Below are positions 1-9,400 of a stretch of 64,000 nt of DNA, piece after piece; the stretch's first letter is position 1; the number at the start of each line of letters is the position of its first letter. Where the stretch lies: assembly GCA_026709415.1 (NCBI GenBank), contig JAPOSZ010000030.1:124001-188000 (forward strand). Direction: 5' to 3'. The position numbers were made by a program, and so were the translations under genes. This DNA comes from Flavobacteriaceae bacterium (GTDB lineage: Bacteria > Bacteroidota > Bacteroidia > Flavobacteriales > Flavobacteriaceae). Under the pieces are notes generated by a model. The model did no database searches. It saw only the letters and a program-made list of their open reading frames with translations, and was not told where the DNA came from.

Positions 1-108
1 TCTCGAGTTGATCTTTATTTACCTTTAGATGTTGAGTTGAATGTAAAAGTTGGTCAAAGGGTCAAAGGGAACATCCATAGGATAGCTAAAAAACAAGTGG
101 GGTCATGA
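1..108 (+). CDS. psd: Phosphatidylserine decarboxylase, C-terminal end (partial)
   Basis: The window opens inside a gene in frame 1 whose last 35 codons read SRVDLYLPLDVELNVKVGQ, then a short tail and TGA. Bacterial phosphatidylserine decarboxylases end with a conserved segment of this form (GSRVD, then a PL..E/I NVK.G..V.G pattern), in which the GSR/SRVD end lies near the self-cleavage and pyruvoyl site. The enzyme makes phosphatidylethanolamine from phosphatidylserine at the membrane. Only the last tenth or so of the protein is visible, so the assignment rests on this motif alone. The preceding Gly of the GSR motif lies outside the window. Confidence 0.6.
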   Translation, partial: SRVDLYLPLDVELNVKVGQRVKGNIHRIAKKQVGS

Positions 109-188
109 GTATCCGACCTCTTTATTCTTCAACCGTTACAAAATGGAATATACGGCCCCATGATTTTTATGTAAGAATTGTAGATTGA
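105..188 (+). CDS. Possible 27-residue ORF overlapping the psd stop
   Basis: An ATG overlaps the psd stop codon in an ATGA arrangement and opens a 27-codon frame beginning MSIRPLYSSTVTKWNIR. The overlap would allow translational coupling to psd. I recognise no family. It could be a chance frame or the start of a truncated gene, because the converging PIN toxin gene ends only 30 bases further on. Confidence 0.18.
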   Translation: MSIRPLYSSTVTKWNIRPHDFYVRIVD

Positions 189-217
189 GCTTCAGAATTG
201 ATGGAATATTACCAATC

Positions 218-667
218 TTAACCAAAAGAAATTTTTTGATCGTACCAATTAAGTGTATTAAAATGGGGAAATCTTTTCTGAGCTAATACAAAATCTTTTT
301 GATTATTGGTTACAAGAGGTAGGTTTTGTTCAATTGCTGAAGATGCTATGAGTATATCAAAGTGATCAACATCTTTTTTATTGATACCCATACGAATCAC
401 CTCTCTGTATAATTCCAAATATATGTTTGATCCTACATCAGTCAGTTCTAGAATTGATAAGTTCTCTCTAAAATTGATATATGTTACATACCTTAAATTA
501 TTCTCTTTAAAATGAAACCCTCTTAAGATTTCTAAATCTACGAACCTACTTATAAAAACTTCACCACTCAAACTTATAAAATTATTGATGTTTGTGGTGA
601 CCAACTCCTTATTATTCAAGTAATAAATGATGATATTAGTATCTAGACATACTTTAGTAAAACCCAT
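218..667 (-). CDS. PIN-domain toxin (VapC-like ribonuclease)
   Basis: This 149-residue protein has the PIN-domain layout of VapC toxins. It shows an N-terminal strand with LDTN (D9), an acidic residue in VDLEIL (E46), the DHFDILIA segment (D104) and a final TNNQKDF segment (D125). These acidic residues bind Mg2+ or Mn2+ in the RNase active site. VapC toxins cut tRNA or rRNA and are held inactive by a partner made from the same operon. The partner gene lies 23 bases upstream on the same strand, as expected. All the key residues are present, so the toxin looks intact. The RNA target cannot be predicted. Confidence 0.85.
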   Translation of the reverse strand: MGFTKVCLDTNIIIYYLNNKELVTTNINNFISLSGEVFISRFVDLEILRGFHFKENNLRYVTYINFRENLSILELTDVGSNIYLELYREVIRMGINKKDVDHFDILIASSAIEQNLPLVTNNQKDFVLAQKRFPHFNTLNWYDQKISFG

Positions 668-690
668 TAAAGTGTTATGAATTATAGAAA

Positions 691-1017
691 TTAATGAGAT
701 GAAGCATGATAGAGAAACTCTTCAATCTCTTCATCAGTCATGTTTAGGCTTCCTCCGAATGACTTAAACTTTTCTATATTTCTTTTGTTTCTTTTCTTTT
801 CCAACTTTGTAAGTTCTGTAGACAATAATTTTAATTCTTCTTTAGACAATTGCGATACCCTATCGATTATTTTTATTAGAGGGACTGGAGCATCAATCAT
901 GCGCTTTAAAATTTCTCCTCTGATTTTATCATTATCTGTTGCTTGGGCTAATGTTGAATGGTTAGAACTTACATCAACTTTAGATTTTTCAATAGTTTGA
1001 GTCGTTGTTTTCTCCAT
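691..1017 (-). CDS. Antitoxin partner of the PIN toxin
   Basis: This 108-residue acidic and basic mosaic protein is encoded directly upstream of the PIN toxin, in the usual antitoxin-first order. Residues 1 to about 30 are polar and probably disordered. Residues 32-85 are predicted to be helical, with a Lys/Arg-rich stretch near residues 70-82. The end, SFGGSLNMTDEEIEEFLYH, resembles the short C-terminal segment by which VapB-type antitoxins fill the toxin groove. I see no clear AbrB, MetJ-like or Phd fold in the N-terminal half, so DNA binding is not shown. The assignment rests on gene order and the C-terminal segment. Confidence 0.6.
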   Translation of the reverse strand: MEKTTTQTIEKSKVDVSSNHSTLAQATDNDKIRGEILKRMIDAPVPLIKIIDRVSQLSKEELKLLSTELTKLEKKRNKRNIEKFKSFGGSLNMTDEEIEEFLYHASSH

Positions 1018-1529
1018 TTTTTCTTCATTTAGAATAAGTGCGAAATTAGGACTTTAGATAAAAAGATAGATATCGGACTAGTTATGACTCGAAAATGGAG
1101 TAGACGATTCAATGTTCTTTGCTTCAAAACTTGTAAAATCGACGAAAAAAGAAGATTTGTCATTTTAGATCAATCAAAGATAAAAGTAAGGTAAAAAGTG
1201 GAGGAGTAAGGATGGTATCAGTTGTGATTAGTGATAAAAAACTTGTTTACATTGTTCCTATTGATGATTGGAAGAATGCACTAATGATGAACAAAAGTGC
1301 AATTTGAGTCATCGAAAAAAACTTTTCGAGCAGATAAAAGAGAATAAAATGATACTCGATACTTATTCAAAAAAAATCAAAAAATGAAATGACCTAAAAG
1401 CTCAAACATAATAACATATGCTATCTTCAAACTACTAACGCGCAACAAAAGTCAGTTTATAATTCAATGTTTATTAGGATATGGTTGAGTTATATCTACA
1501 CTTTTGGAATAGTGTGGGTGGTCTGATAT
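1018..1529. other. Gap between antitoxin and valS, with eroded ORF pieces
   Basis: I see no intact gene here. A 31-codon plus-strand ORF at 1212-1307 is preceded by GGAGG, which is rare for this genome, and encodes VISDKKLVYIVPIDDWKNAL. That fragment has the look of the N-terminal strand of a small antitoxin but stops early. Short frames around 1105-1165 look like further remains. I read the stretch as a decayed small gene or gene pair. Confidence 0.3.
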
Positions 1530-4259
1530 TTAAAAATTTCTAATGTCTAGAATAAGTTGTTGAATTTTAACCTTGGTATCAGCCACTTTGTTTTTTTCTT
1601 TCTGAATGATTTGACTGGGAGCTTTATTGATGAAATTTGGATTATTCAATTTTTTATTGATCGACTCTAAAAAATGGTTCAATCGTAAAAATTCATTGTT
1701 CATTTTTTCAAGTTGGGTTTTATCTTTTTCTGAAGAAACTTGGGTTTTCAAATCGGATAGATACTGACAGACTTCGTCAATCGAATCTCCAATCAATCTC
1801 TTTTTTGTGATTTTCTTTTTTGATTCAATGGGAATAAAAAATCGGTGAGTTTCAATACTCATTGTTTTTCCTTGGTTCGTTGGAGGTTCGCCAACAATCA
1901 TTTTTAAATGTTCAATCTTTTCAATACAGGCACTAAAAAAAGTGAGATAATCAAAAGGTTCCTTTTCATTGAAAGAAGGTTGGATTTGATAAACTTTTAA
2001 AGGCTTGACAAATGGAATTTGATTTTGCTTTCTAAAATGTCTAAATCCTGTGACCAATTGTTTTACAAACCCAAATAATTCAAGCACTTCAGAATTGTAT
2101 TGCTGAGATTTCGGCCATTTGGCATGAATTAAAGGCTTTGCATTCTCTTTCAAATGATGATTGATTTCTTCAGTGATAAATGGCATGAATGGATGCAATA
2201 ACACCATTAATTTTTCGAAATCTTCAATCACTTGATCATAGACATTGATTGAAATGGGTTGGCCATAGGTTGGCTTGACGATTTCCAATAACCAAGAGCA
2301 AAAATCTTCCCAAACCAATTTGTATAGACACATCAAAGCATCCGATATTCGGTAGCGATTAAAAAATTGATCCATTGTTTCAACGGCTTGGGATAATCGA
2401 TGATCAAACCATCTTAATCCTTGAATTTGAGCATCCCTTGGACTCAATTCAGAATCTATTGGCCAACTTTTTATCAATCGAAAAGCATTCCAAATTTTAT
2501 TGGCAAAATTCTTTCCTTGCTGGCAAAGTTTCGTATCAAAGAGTAGATCATTTCCTGCACTTGTGGAAAGCATCAAACCGACTCGAACACCATCAGCTCC
2601 ATAGGTTTGAATTAATTCAATGGGGTCCGGAGAATTTCCTAGTTGTTTGGCCATTTTACGCCCTAGATGATCTCGAACCAATCCTGTTAAAAAAATGTTC
2701 TCAAATGGTTTTTCATTTCGAAATTCATAACCTGAGACAATCATGCGTGCCACCCAAAAAAATAAGATATCGGGTCCCGTCACCAAATCCTTAGTCGGGT
2801 AGTAGTAGTTAATTTCAGAGTTATTTGGATACCGAATCCCATCAAAAACTGAAATAGGCCATAGCCATGATGAAAACCACGTATCCAAGACATCGGCATC
2901 TTGTCTGAGGTCCGTGATTTTTAAATCAGGATTTTGAGAAATTTCTCTCGCTTTTTCGAGTGCCTTTTCTTTGGTTTTAGCAATGACATAATCCTCCTTG
3001 TTTTTTCCATAGTAATACACTGGTATTTGGTGACCCCACCAAAGTTGACGAGAAATATTCCAGTCCTTGATGTTTTCCATCCAGTGTTTATAGGTATTGA
3101 GAAACTTTTTGGGGTACAGTTTGATTTCATTGTCAACAACGGCCTTTAAAGCCGGTTTGGCTAGTTCTTCCATTTTTAAAAACCATTGTTCTGATAATCG
3201 AGGTTCAATGATGGCATTAGTACGTTCGGATCTACCAACATTGGTTTTGTAGTTTTCTATTTTTTGTAAACTTCCAAGAACTGAGAGTTCTTCTGCAATT
3301 TTTTCTCGCACCACAAATCGGTCTTGATCTTTGTAATGGAGACCAAATTCATTCAATGTCCCATCACTATTGAAAATATCAATGAATTCGAGTTGGTGTT
3401 TTTCACCGAGCTCTTTATCATTAGAATCATGTGCGGGTGTTACTTTGAGACAACCGGTACCAAATGCTTTATCAACATAGGCATCGCTGATAATGGGGAT
3501 TTCTCTTTTGGCAATGGGAACAATGGCGGTTTTGCCAATCAATGAAATATAACGCTGATCTTCAGGATGAACACAAATGGCTGTATCTCCCAAAATGGTT
3601 TCGGGTCTCGTTGTGGCGATAGTGAGATGCTCTACAGTATCTTTTATTGCGTAATTGACATAATAAAGTTTTCCATTGATTTCTTGATGGTTGACTTCTT
3701 CATCCGAAAGTGTTGTCTGGGCTTGAGGATCCCAATGGACCATTCGATAACCCTTATAGATGAATCCTTTATTGTATAAATCAATGAACACATCAATGAC
3801 TGACTCACTCATGGATTCGTCGAGTGTGAATTTGGTTCGTCTCCAATCACAACTACAACCAATTTTTTGCAGTTGATTCAATATCTGACCTCCATATTTA
3901 TTGGTCCATTGCCATGCATAATCAACAAATTCTTCTCGAGTCAAACTAGATTTTTTAATGCCTTTATCTTCCAGCCATTGAACCACTTTGGCTTCAGTGG
4001 CTATTGAGGCGTGGTCGGTCCCAGGAGTCCAGCAAGCATTGTATCCCAATAATCTAGCTCTGCGAATCAAAATATCTTGTAGGGTATTGTTGAGCATGTG
4101 TCCCATATGCAAGACGCCAGTCACATTTGGTGGAGGAATGACGATGGTATACGCTTTTTTATTTTTATCAACATCAGAATCAAAAAGATGATGATCCAAA
4201 TAGTACTGATACCATTTTTTTTCAAATTTTGAAGCGTCAAACTTTGATGGAATATTCAT
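1530..4259 (-). CDS. valS: Valine--tRNA ligase
   Basis: This class Ia aminoacyl-tRNA synthetase charges tRNA-Val with valine. The N-terminal PPPNVTGVLHMGHMLNNTLQ segment contains the HIGH signature as HMGH (residues 51-54). The CP1 editing domain carries TTRPETILGDTAI and GTGCLKVTPAHDSND. The catalytic KMSKS loop reads KMAKQ at residues 535-539, followed by LGNSPDP. Bacteroidota enzymes usually have KMSKQ here, so the Ser-to-Ala change is slightly unusual. The anticodon-binding domain follows, and the last 65 residues form the lysine-rich coiled-coil arm typical of ValRS. The length of 909 is a little above the usual 875-880. The gene stands alone and looks complete. Confidence 0.97.
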   Translation of the reverse strand: MNIPSKFDASKFEKKWYQYYLDHHLFDSDVDKNKKAYTIVIPPPNVTGVLHMGHMLNNTLQDILIRRARLLGYNACWTPGTDHASIATEAKVVQWLEDKGIKKSSLTREEFVDYAWQWTNKYGGQILNQLQKIGCSCDWRRTKFTLDESMSESVIDVFIDLYNKGFIYKGYRMVHWDPQAQTTLSDEEVNHQEINGKLYYVNYAIKDTVEHLTIATTRPETILGDTAICVHPEDQRYISLIGKTAIVPIAKREIPIISDAYVDKAFGTGCLKVTPAHDSNDKELGEKHQLEFIDIFNSDGTLNEFGLHYKDQDRFVVREKIAEELSVLGSLQKIENYKTNVGRSERTNAIIEPRLSEQWFLKMEELAKPALKAVVDNEIKLYPKKFLNTYKHWMENIKDWNISRQLWWGHQIPVYYYGKNKEDYVIAKTKEKALEKAREISQNPDLKITDLRQDADVLDTWFSSWLWPISVFDGIRYPNNSEINYYYPTKDLVTGPDILFFWVARMIVSGYEFRNEKPFENIFLTGLVRDHLGRKMAKQLGNSPDPIELIQTYGADGVRVGLMLSTSAGNDLLFDTKLCQQGKNFANKIWNAFRLIKSWPIDSELSPRDAQIQGLRWFDHRLSQAVETMDQFFNRYRISDALMCLYKLVWEDFCSWLLEIVKPTYGQPISINVYDQVIEDFEKLMVLLHPFMPFITEEINHHLKENAKPLIHAKWPKSQQYNSEVLELFGFVKQLVTGFRHFRKQNQIPFVKPLKVYQIQPSFNEKEPFDYLTFFSACIEKIEHLKMIVGEPPTNQGKTMSIETHRFFIPIESKKKITKKRLIGDSIDEVCQYLSDLKTQVSSEKDKTQLEKMNNEFLRLNHFLESINKKLNNPNFINKAPSQIIQKEKNKVADTKVKIQQLILDIRNF

Positions 4260-4628
4260 TCAATCGAGAAAGGAACAAAAATAATGTCCTCAATGGGAAA
4301 TTATAATATTCGAAATAAACAGAAAAATGATGACATGCTTGTACTATACTGAAAAACTTAGAGATATTTGAGGTTTTCAATTCTTGTTTTTTTGAATTGG
4401 AACTCAAAATGGACATGTTTTGAATTCAAAACGGTGCGGTGAAGATTTTATCATGTATTACATTCTTCATTAATGAATAAGTGTAACACTAAATTTGGTG
4501 TTTAGAATAAAAATTTGATTTAAACTAGGAATGGAATCGTGTAAAAACACACGAGATATAAAAAAACTATTATATTCGTACTCACAAACGATGAATACCA
4601 TTATAAAAAGATGATTATTTCCGAAAAA
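4260..4628. other. Intergenic region with a 16-bp palindrome
   Basis: This stretch of about 370 bases lies upstream of both valS (minus strand) and the TraM-like gene (plus strand), so it should hold their divergent promoters. A perfect 16-bp palindrome, GTTTTGAATTCAAAAC, lies at 4417-4432 and could bind a dimeric regulator, but it may also be chance in AT-rich DNA. An ATG at 4591 is in frame with the downstream signal peptide but meets TGA after seven codons. An ATG at 4611 is in frame with the one at 4629. Confidence 0.35.
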
Positions 4629-5883
4629 ATGGGGGGGGGTATTTATACATTTACTTTGTCTCAGTAGTCTTTTACTCTTCTCTTTCTCATCTGTTTTAGC
4701 TAAAAACAGAGATTCTTTATTTCCAACTTCTTTTTCGACAGTAAATGATTCGATTATACCTGTAGCTGTCAAAGGAAAGCATAAAATCAGAGACTATGAA
4801 CGTCTCACGATGGTGACCACTGCTGACGCTATTGTCAATGGTAAAACAGTCCGAAAGGGGACTACAGTATATGGTAATGTTTACTTTCAAGAAAACCGTC
4901 TGTTTGTTTTTGTGACTCATGTGGCACGCATGCCGTATCCAATGGAGGCGTATGATCGAGCCGATTTAAATCCTGGTGTTTATGTTTTGGCTCAACTCAA
5001 AAAAACAGGTCTTCTAAGAAGAATTACAGGAACAGCGGTTGCTGCAGGAGCCGCAGGTGCTATAGCAGCGAAACCGAGTGCAGCTACTGTTATTGGTGGA
5101 TTAGCTGGTGCATCAGTTGCCGATGGTTCTATGAATCAAGATGGTGCTGGACGCAGAGCTGATAAAATGCCATCGATAAAAATAGAAGATGGGTTGGAGT
5201 TCGATTTAATTGCCTCGGCACCTGTTGAAAAAGAGGAGGTGGTTGAAAAGCCAGTAAAAAAAGCTTTTCTGGAAGACGACTACTATCCTGCTACATGTGA
5301 TGAGTATAAAAAATCGCTATTACAACTAGCCAATCATTACGATTATTCAACTGATAATCGATTTACTGGTGTTTATGATGCTTGTGGGTATGTCGAAGAT
5401 AATCAAACAGTTCAAAATCTTTTGGAATCAAATTGGAAGAGAGCAAAATTTTTAATGAAAACATATCAACACATCGTAGATAAATTTCCAACTCCTGCCA
5501 GTGTTAATGCTTTATGTTATGCTATCGATACCGTTTTTTCAGAATTCAAAAAGGTAACAAACTTGGATCAACACCACGTTGACACTATTCAGCAACATGT
5601 TGATGTTATTTATCTAGGAAAAAGTCTTTCTCAAGCTATAAAAGGATACGAAGAGAAAGAGGACGATATAGAATATGCTATTTATATAGGGAAGCTTGGT
5701 GGACAAGGCATCTTGTCTGTATGTAACCAGACTCAGATGTTAGGAATAAGTATCGAAGGAGAGGAGTTAGAAGAAGCGTGGAAAAGAGTCATAAATATGC
5801 TTTTTGAGAATTACGGTTATTATCCCGAGCCTTTTGATAATGTGTTTTTCCCAATTCGGATTTCAGATTTAACCAATAATTAA
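4629..5883 (+). CDS. Secreted TraM-like protein, signal peptide out of frame at a G9 tract
   Basis: The uninterrupted frame runs from ATG 4810 to 5883 (357 residues), but in the same frame the upstream bases encode VFIHLLCLSSLLLFSFSSVL and then AKNRDS, a clear signal peptide. The only good ATG for it (4629, or 4611) precedes a run of nine G and is out of phase; eight or eleven G would join them. Residues 5-70 (from 4810) resemble the beta-rich C-terminal domain of Bacteroidota conjugative TraM proteins: an NGK.V.KGT.VYG strand, then PYPMEAYD and NPGVYVL. A Gly/Ala-rich stretch follows (about 75-105). The rest, with four Cys residues, I do not recognise. No other conjugation genes adjoin, so a conjugation role is doubtful. 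It could be a phase-variable envelope protein or a simple frameshift. Confidence 0.55.
4631..4639 (+). repeat. Poly-G tract (nine G) at a start codon
   Basis: Nine consecutive G begin with the G of ATG 4629. In DNA this AT-rich, such a run is unusual. Runs of this length are prone to slipped-strand change. The current length puts the start codon out of phase with the signal peptide downstream. Confidence 0.8.
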
Positions 5884-5904
5884 CAACTATTTTTTACATA
5901 TATC

Positions 5905-6395
5905 ATGAAAAAACTTATTTTTCTGACGGTCACTTTATTTATAGCCAATTTTAGTTTTGGTCAATGGGGTGGTCAATTTAAATTTTTAACTGAAGAATTC
6001 TACTCTAGTATTCTTTCATTTGGTGGAGTTTATGGCTTCGATGTTAATTTAGAAAGTTTTGAATTACAAGCAGAACTTAATTATTCCCTATACAACTACA
6101 AGGAGGAATATCAAGAAGTATTAGATATCTAACTGAGAATGATTCTACCAGTTCATTAGACATTCGTGGCACAGTTCATTTTTATCCTATTTCAAACAGT
6201 GAATCATTTTTTCTTCGAGGAGGATTGGGACTGATTAACTCTTTAAGTAAAGGCGGAACTAGTGAGATAGGCACCCATTTAGGGTTAGGGTATCGATTTG
6301 GTGAAAACTTGGCATTATTCGGTGAGTATAATATAATATCAAATGCTCCGGGAGACAACCCTCTTGGAGTTGGAATACAATATGTTTTTAATTAA
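5905..6395 (+). pseudogene. Frameshifted outer-membrane beta-barrel protein
   Basis: The first frame (5905-6132) encodes a signal peptide, MKKLIFLTVTLFIANFSFGQ, and alternating strands ending in NYKEEYQEVLDI. A second frame, entered near 6120-6130, continues with TENDSTSSLDIRGTVHFYP, then FFLRGGLGLINSLSKGG and GIQYVFN to a stop at 6393-6395. Together they give about 160 residues with the alternating hydrophobic strands and terminal aromatic residue of small Bacteroidota beta-barrels. A one-base change is enough to join the frames. The gene starts 21 bases after the TraM-like gene and is probably cotranscribed with it. It could also be a sequencing error. Confidence 0.65.
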
Positions 6396-6497
6396 TGAAA
6401 ACTTTATTTCTTACAAATGACTCCGTGTAATAGCATACTAGTTTTTTTCTAAAATTTCGATTGAGAGTTCAATATGGCTTTAATCAACAAATAAAAG

Positions 6498-9400
6498 ATG
6501 TCTGAATCACACACTAGGATATTCCGGTTTTTAATTTTACTCATTTTTATTGTTTTCTCTTGCGGTGGCGATGATGGCATGCCAGAATCTCCTGATCCTC
6601 CGACAGCTATGCCAACAAGCCCTCCACCAACACCTACCAACTATACCATTACCACATCTGCTGGACAAGGTGGAAGTATCACGGCAAACCAGACGGTTCA
6701 GAGCGGCACATCCGTCAATATTAGAGTAACTCCCAATGAATTTTATGAATTAAACCAATGGACGGGAGATTGTGGCTCTTTTAGCAATATGAGCTTGACG
6801 GCTACATTTAATGCAACCAAAAACTGTCTGATTACCGCCACTTTTAGTTTGAAAGATACCGATGGCGATGGTGTTACGGACGATATCGATGAATGTTCCG
6901 AAACTGAATCTGGTGCTGATGTGGATGATCAAGGATGTCTTGATAATTCTCTCGTTTCAGTCGTGGATGCTATAAAACTCCCAGAAGATTCTGAAGCCGA
7001 GGTGGGTGATACCGTCATGGTTGACTTAGGAGGTGATGAGGGTGAAGTCGAATATACGGTTGTGGATCGAGAAATGTTGGATAACAAAATAGAAAGTGGT
7101 GACTTTGAACGCGTGATTACAACCAAAGTGACGGATATGAACGGTTTACTTGAAGGCACAACATTCGATGGTGCTGCTCCTGATATCACTCGCTGGGATG
7201 TCAGCAATGTAACGGATATGAGCGGGATGTTTAAAGATAGCCAAGATTTTGATCAAGACATTGGTCATTGGGATGTGAGTAACGTGACGGATATGAGTGG
7301 CATGTTTGAAGGGGCTGAAGTGTTTGATCAGAACATTGGTGATTGGGATGTCAGCCAGGTGACCGATATGAGCCAGATGTTTAAGGGAGCCTTTGAGTTC
7401 AACCAACCCATCGGCGACTGGGATGTCAGCCAGGTGACCGATATGAGTGAAATGTTTGCTGCTGGGGATGTTCCCGTTCCTCCTATTGAGGAGGATGTGT
7501 TTGGTCGGAAATCTTATGCCCCTACATTAAATAGAGGTACGACTGTAGTTGCAGTTAGTGTGTCTTTTGATCAAGACATCAGTCGTTGGAATACTCGGAG
7601 TGTGACCTCTATGCGATATATGTTTTGTTTTGCTGTGTCTTTTAATCAAAATATTGGTGGTTGGGATGTAAGTAGTGTTTTGAGTTTTGAAGGAGCTTTT
7701 TATGGAGCTAGGTCATTCAATCGAGACATTAGTCGATGGCGAGTGAGTCAGGCCATCAACATGAGTTTCATGTTTTTTCAGGCCTGTGATTTTAATCAAA
7801 ATATTTCAATGTGGAATGTGAGTAGTGTCATTAATATGAGCTATATGTTTGCGTCTACAAAAAGTTATCCACTTGCCTTTAATGTTAATATCAATTCATG
7901 GAATGTCAGACGTGTGGCTAATATGAGTTATATGTTTTATTATGCTGATAAGTTTAACCAACCATTAAATCAGTGGAACGTTAGTAATGTAACTAATATG
8001 AATTACATGTTTTTTGGAGCAGTATCATTCTTACAAAACATTAGTAATTGGGTTGTTTCAAAGGTTCAAGAATCTCGAGGTTTTTCTAATTCTAGTGACT
8101 GGGAAGATGAAAATCGTCCAAACTTTCGAATTGATGAATCAAACCCATTGTATGTAGCTGAAAATGGAGTGACTGTAAAAAGTAGAACATGGGGAGAAGA
8201 TCACATTGGTGAGAAATTTACTTTGAATTATAAAGGTGAGAACGTGGAGTTTCTCATTGTAGGTGATAAATACGATTTACATGACTTTATCAGGGAGGAA
8301 GATTTCAAAACATTAGAAAAGGTAGTGACAACTTTTGTAGAGGATATGAGTTATTTGTTCGATGATGAAACAACTTTTAATCATGATATCGGTTCATGGG
8401 ATGTGAGTAATGTGAAGAACATGCGTGAAATGTTTAGTGGTGCTGAAAAATTCGATCAAGACATTGGTTCATGGGATGTGAGTAATGTTACAACTATGCG
8501 AGCAATGTTTTGGTATGCTTCGTCGTTTAATCAAGACATTAATGATTGGGATGTTAGTAGCGTTACAAATATGAGGTCAATGTTCGGATATGCAACATCT
8601 TTTAATCAGCCTCTAAATAGGTGGGATGTAAGTAATGTGACTACGATGCATCAGATGTTTAAATATGCTTCTGACTTTGATCAACCAATTGGTGAATGGG
8701 ATGTCAGTAGTGTTACTGATATGGGTGGATATAGATTTAGTTTTTTTCATGGGCTAGATTATTCGAATGGCATGTTTGAAGGGGCTTCTTCATTTAATCA
8801 GGATATTGGCAGTTGGGACGTGAGTAATGTAAAAGACATGGGTTCTATGTTTTTTAGAGCTACATCATTCAATCAAGACATTGGTGATTGGGACGTGGGA
8901 AGTGTTGAAGATATGTCAAACATGTTTGGGAATTGGGATGAAACTAAAACAAGTAGTGGACCATATTTAGACGGTATGTCCTTTAATCAAAATATTGGCA
9001 GTTGGGATGTGAGTAATGTGACAAAAATGCAAGACATGTTTGCAGGAGCCGTGAATTTTAATCAAGACATTGGTGATTGGGATGTGAGTAATGTTACAAC
9101 TATGGGAGCAATGTTTTGGTATGCAACTTCTTTTGATCAAGATTTAAGTTCTTGGGATGTGAGTAATGTCACCAGTATGGAGCAAATGTTTCATGGAGCC
9201 TTTGCAATAGAATTGAACTTAGAGCAATGGAACGTTAACAGGGTGACTAGATGTAGTAATTTCAATTTTGGTTCTTGGATAGTATCGTTACCTAATTTTT
9301 TGAATTGTAGCAATAGTCGAGATATAGTTATTGATGAGAACTATTCTTACTTCGATACCGATGAAGATGGAATACAAGATTACTTAGATGATTGTCCCGA

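Noticed and set aside
2375-2794. Open 139-codon plus-strand frame inside valS
   Set aside because: It is antisense to a well-conserved synthetase, has no family resemblance and follows the codon constraints of valS.
4470-4772. 100-codon minus-strand frame over the signal-peptide region
   Set aside because: The opposite strand encodes a convincing signal peptide and mature start in frame with the TraM-like protein. The minus frame has no family resemblance.
4629-5883. TraM-like gene as evidence of an integrated conjugative transposon
   Set aside because: No other tra, integrase or relaxase genes are adjacent. The MobV relic is 22 kb away and of a different kind.
6449-6640. Gly-rich 63-codon minus-strand frame
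   Set aside because: It is antisense to the lipoprotein signal and Pro-rich linker of the BspA-like gene.
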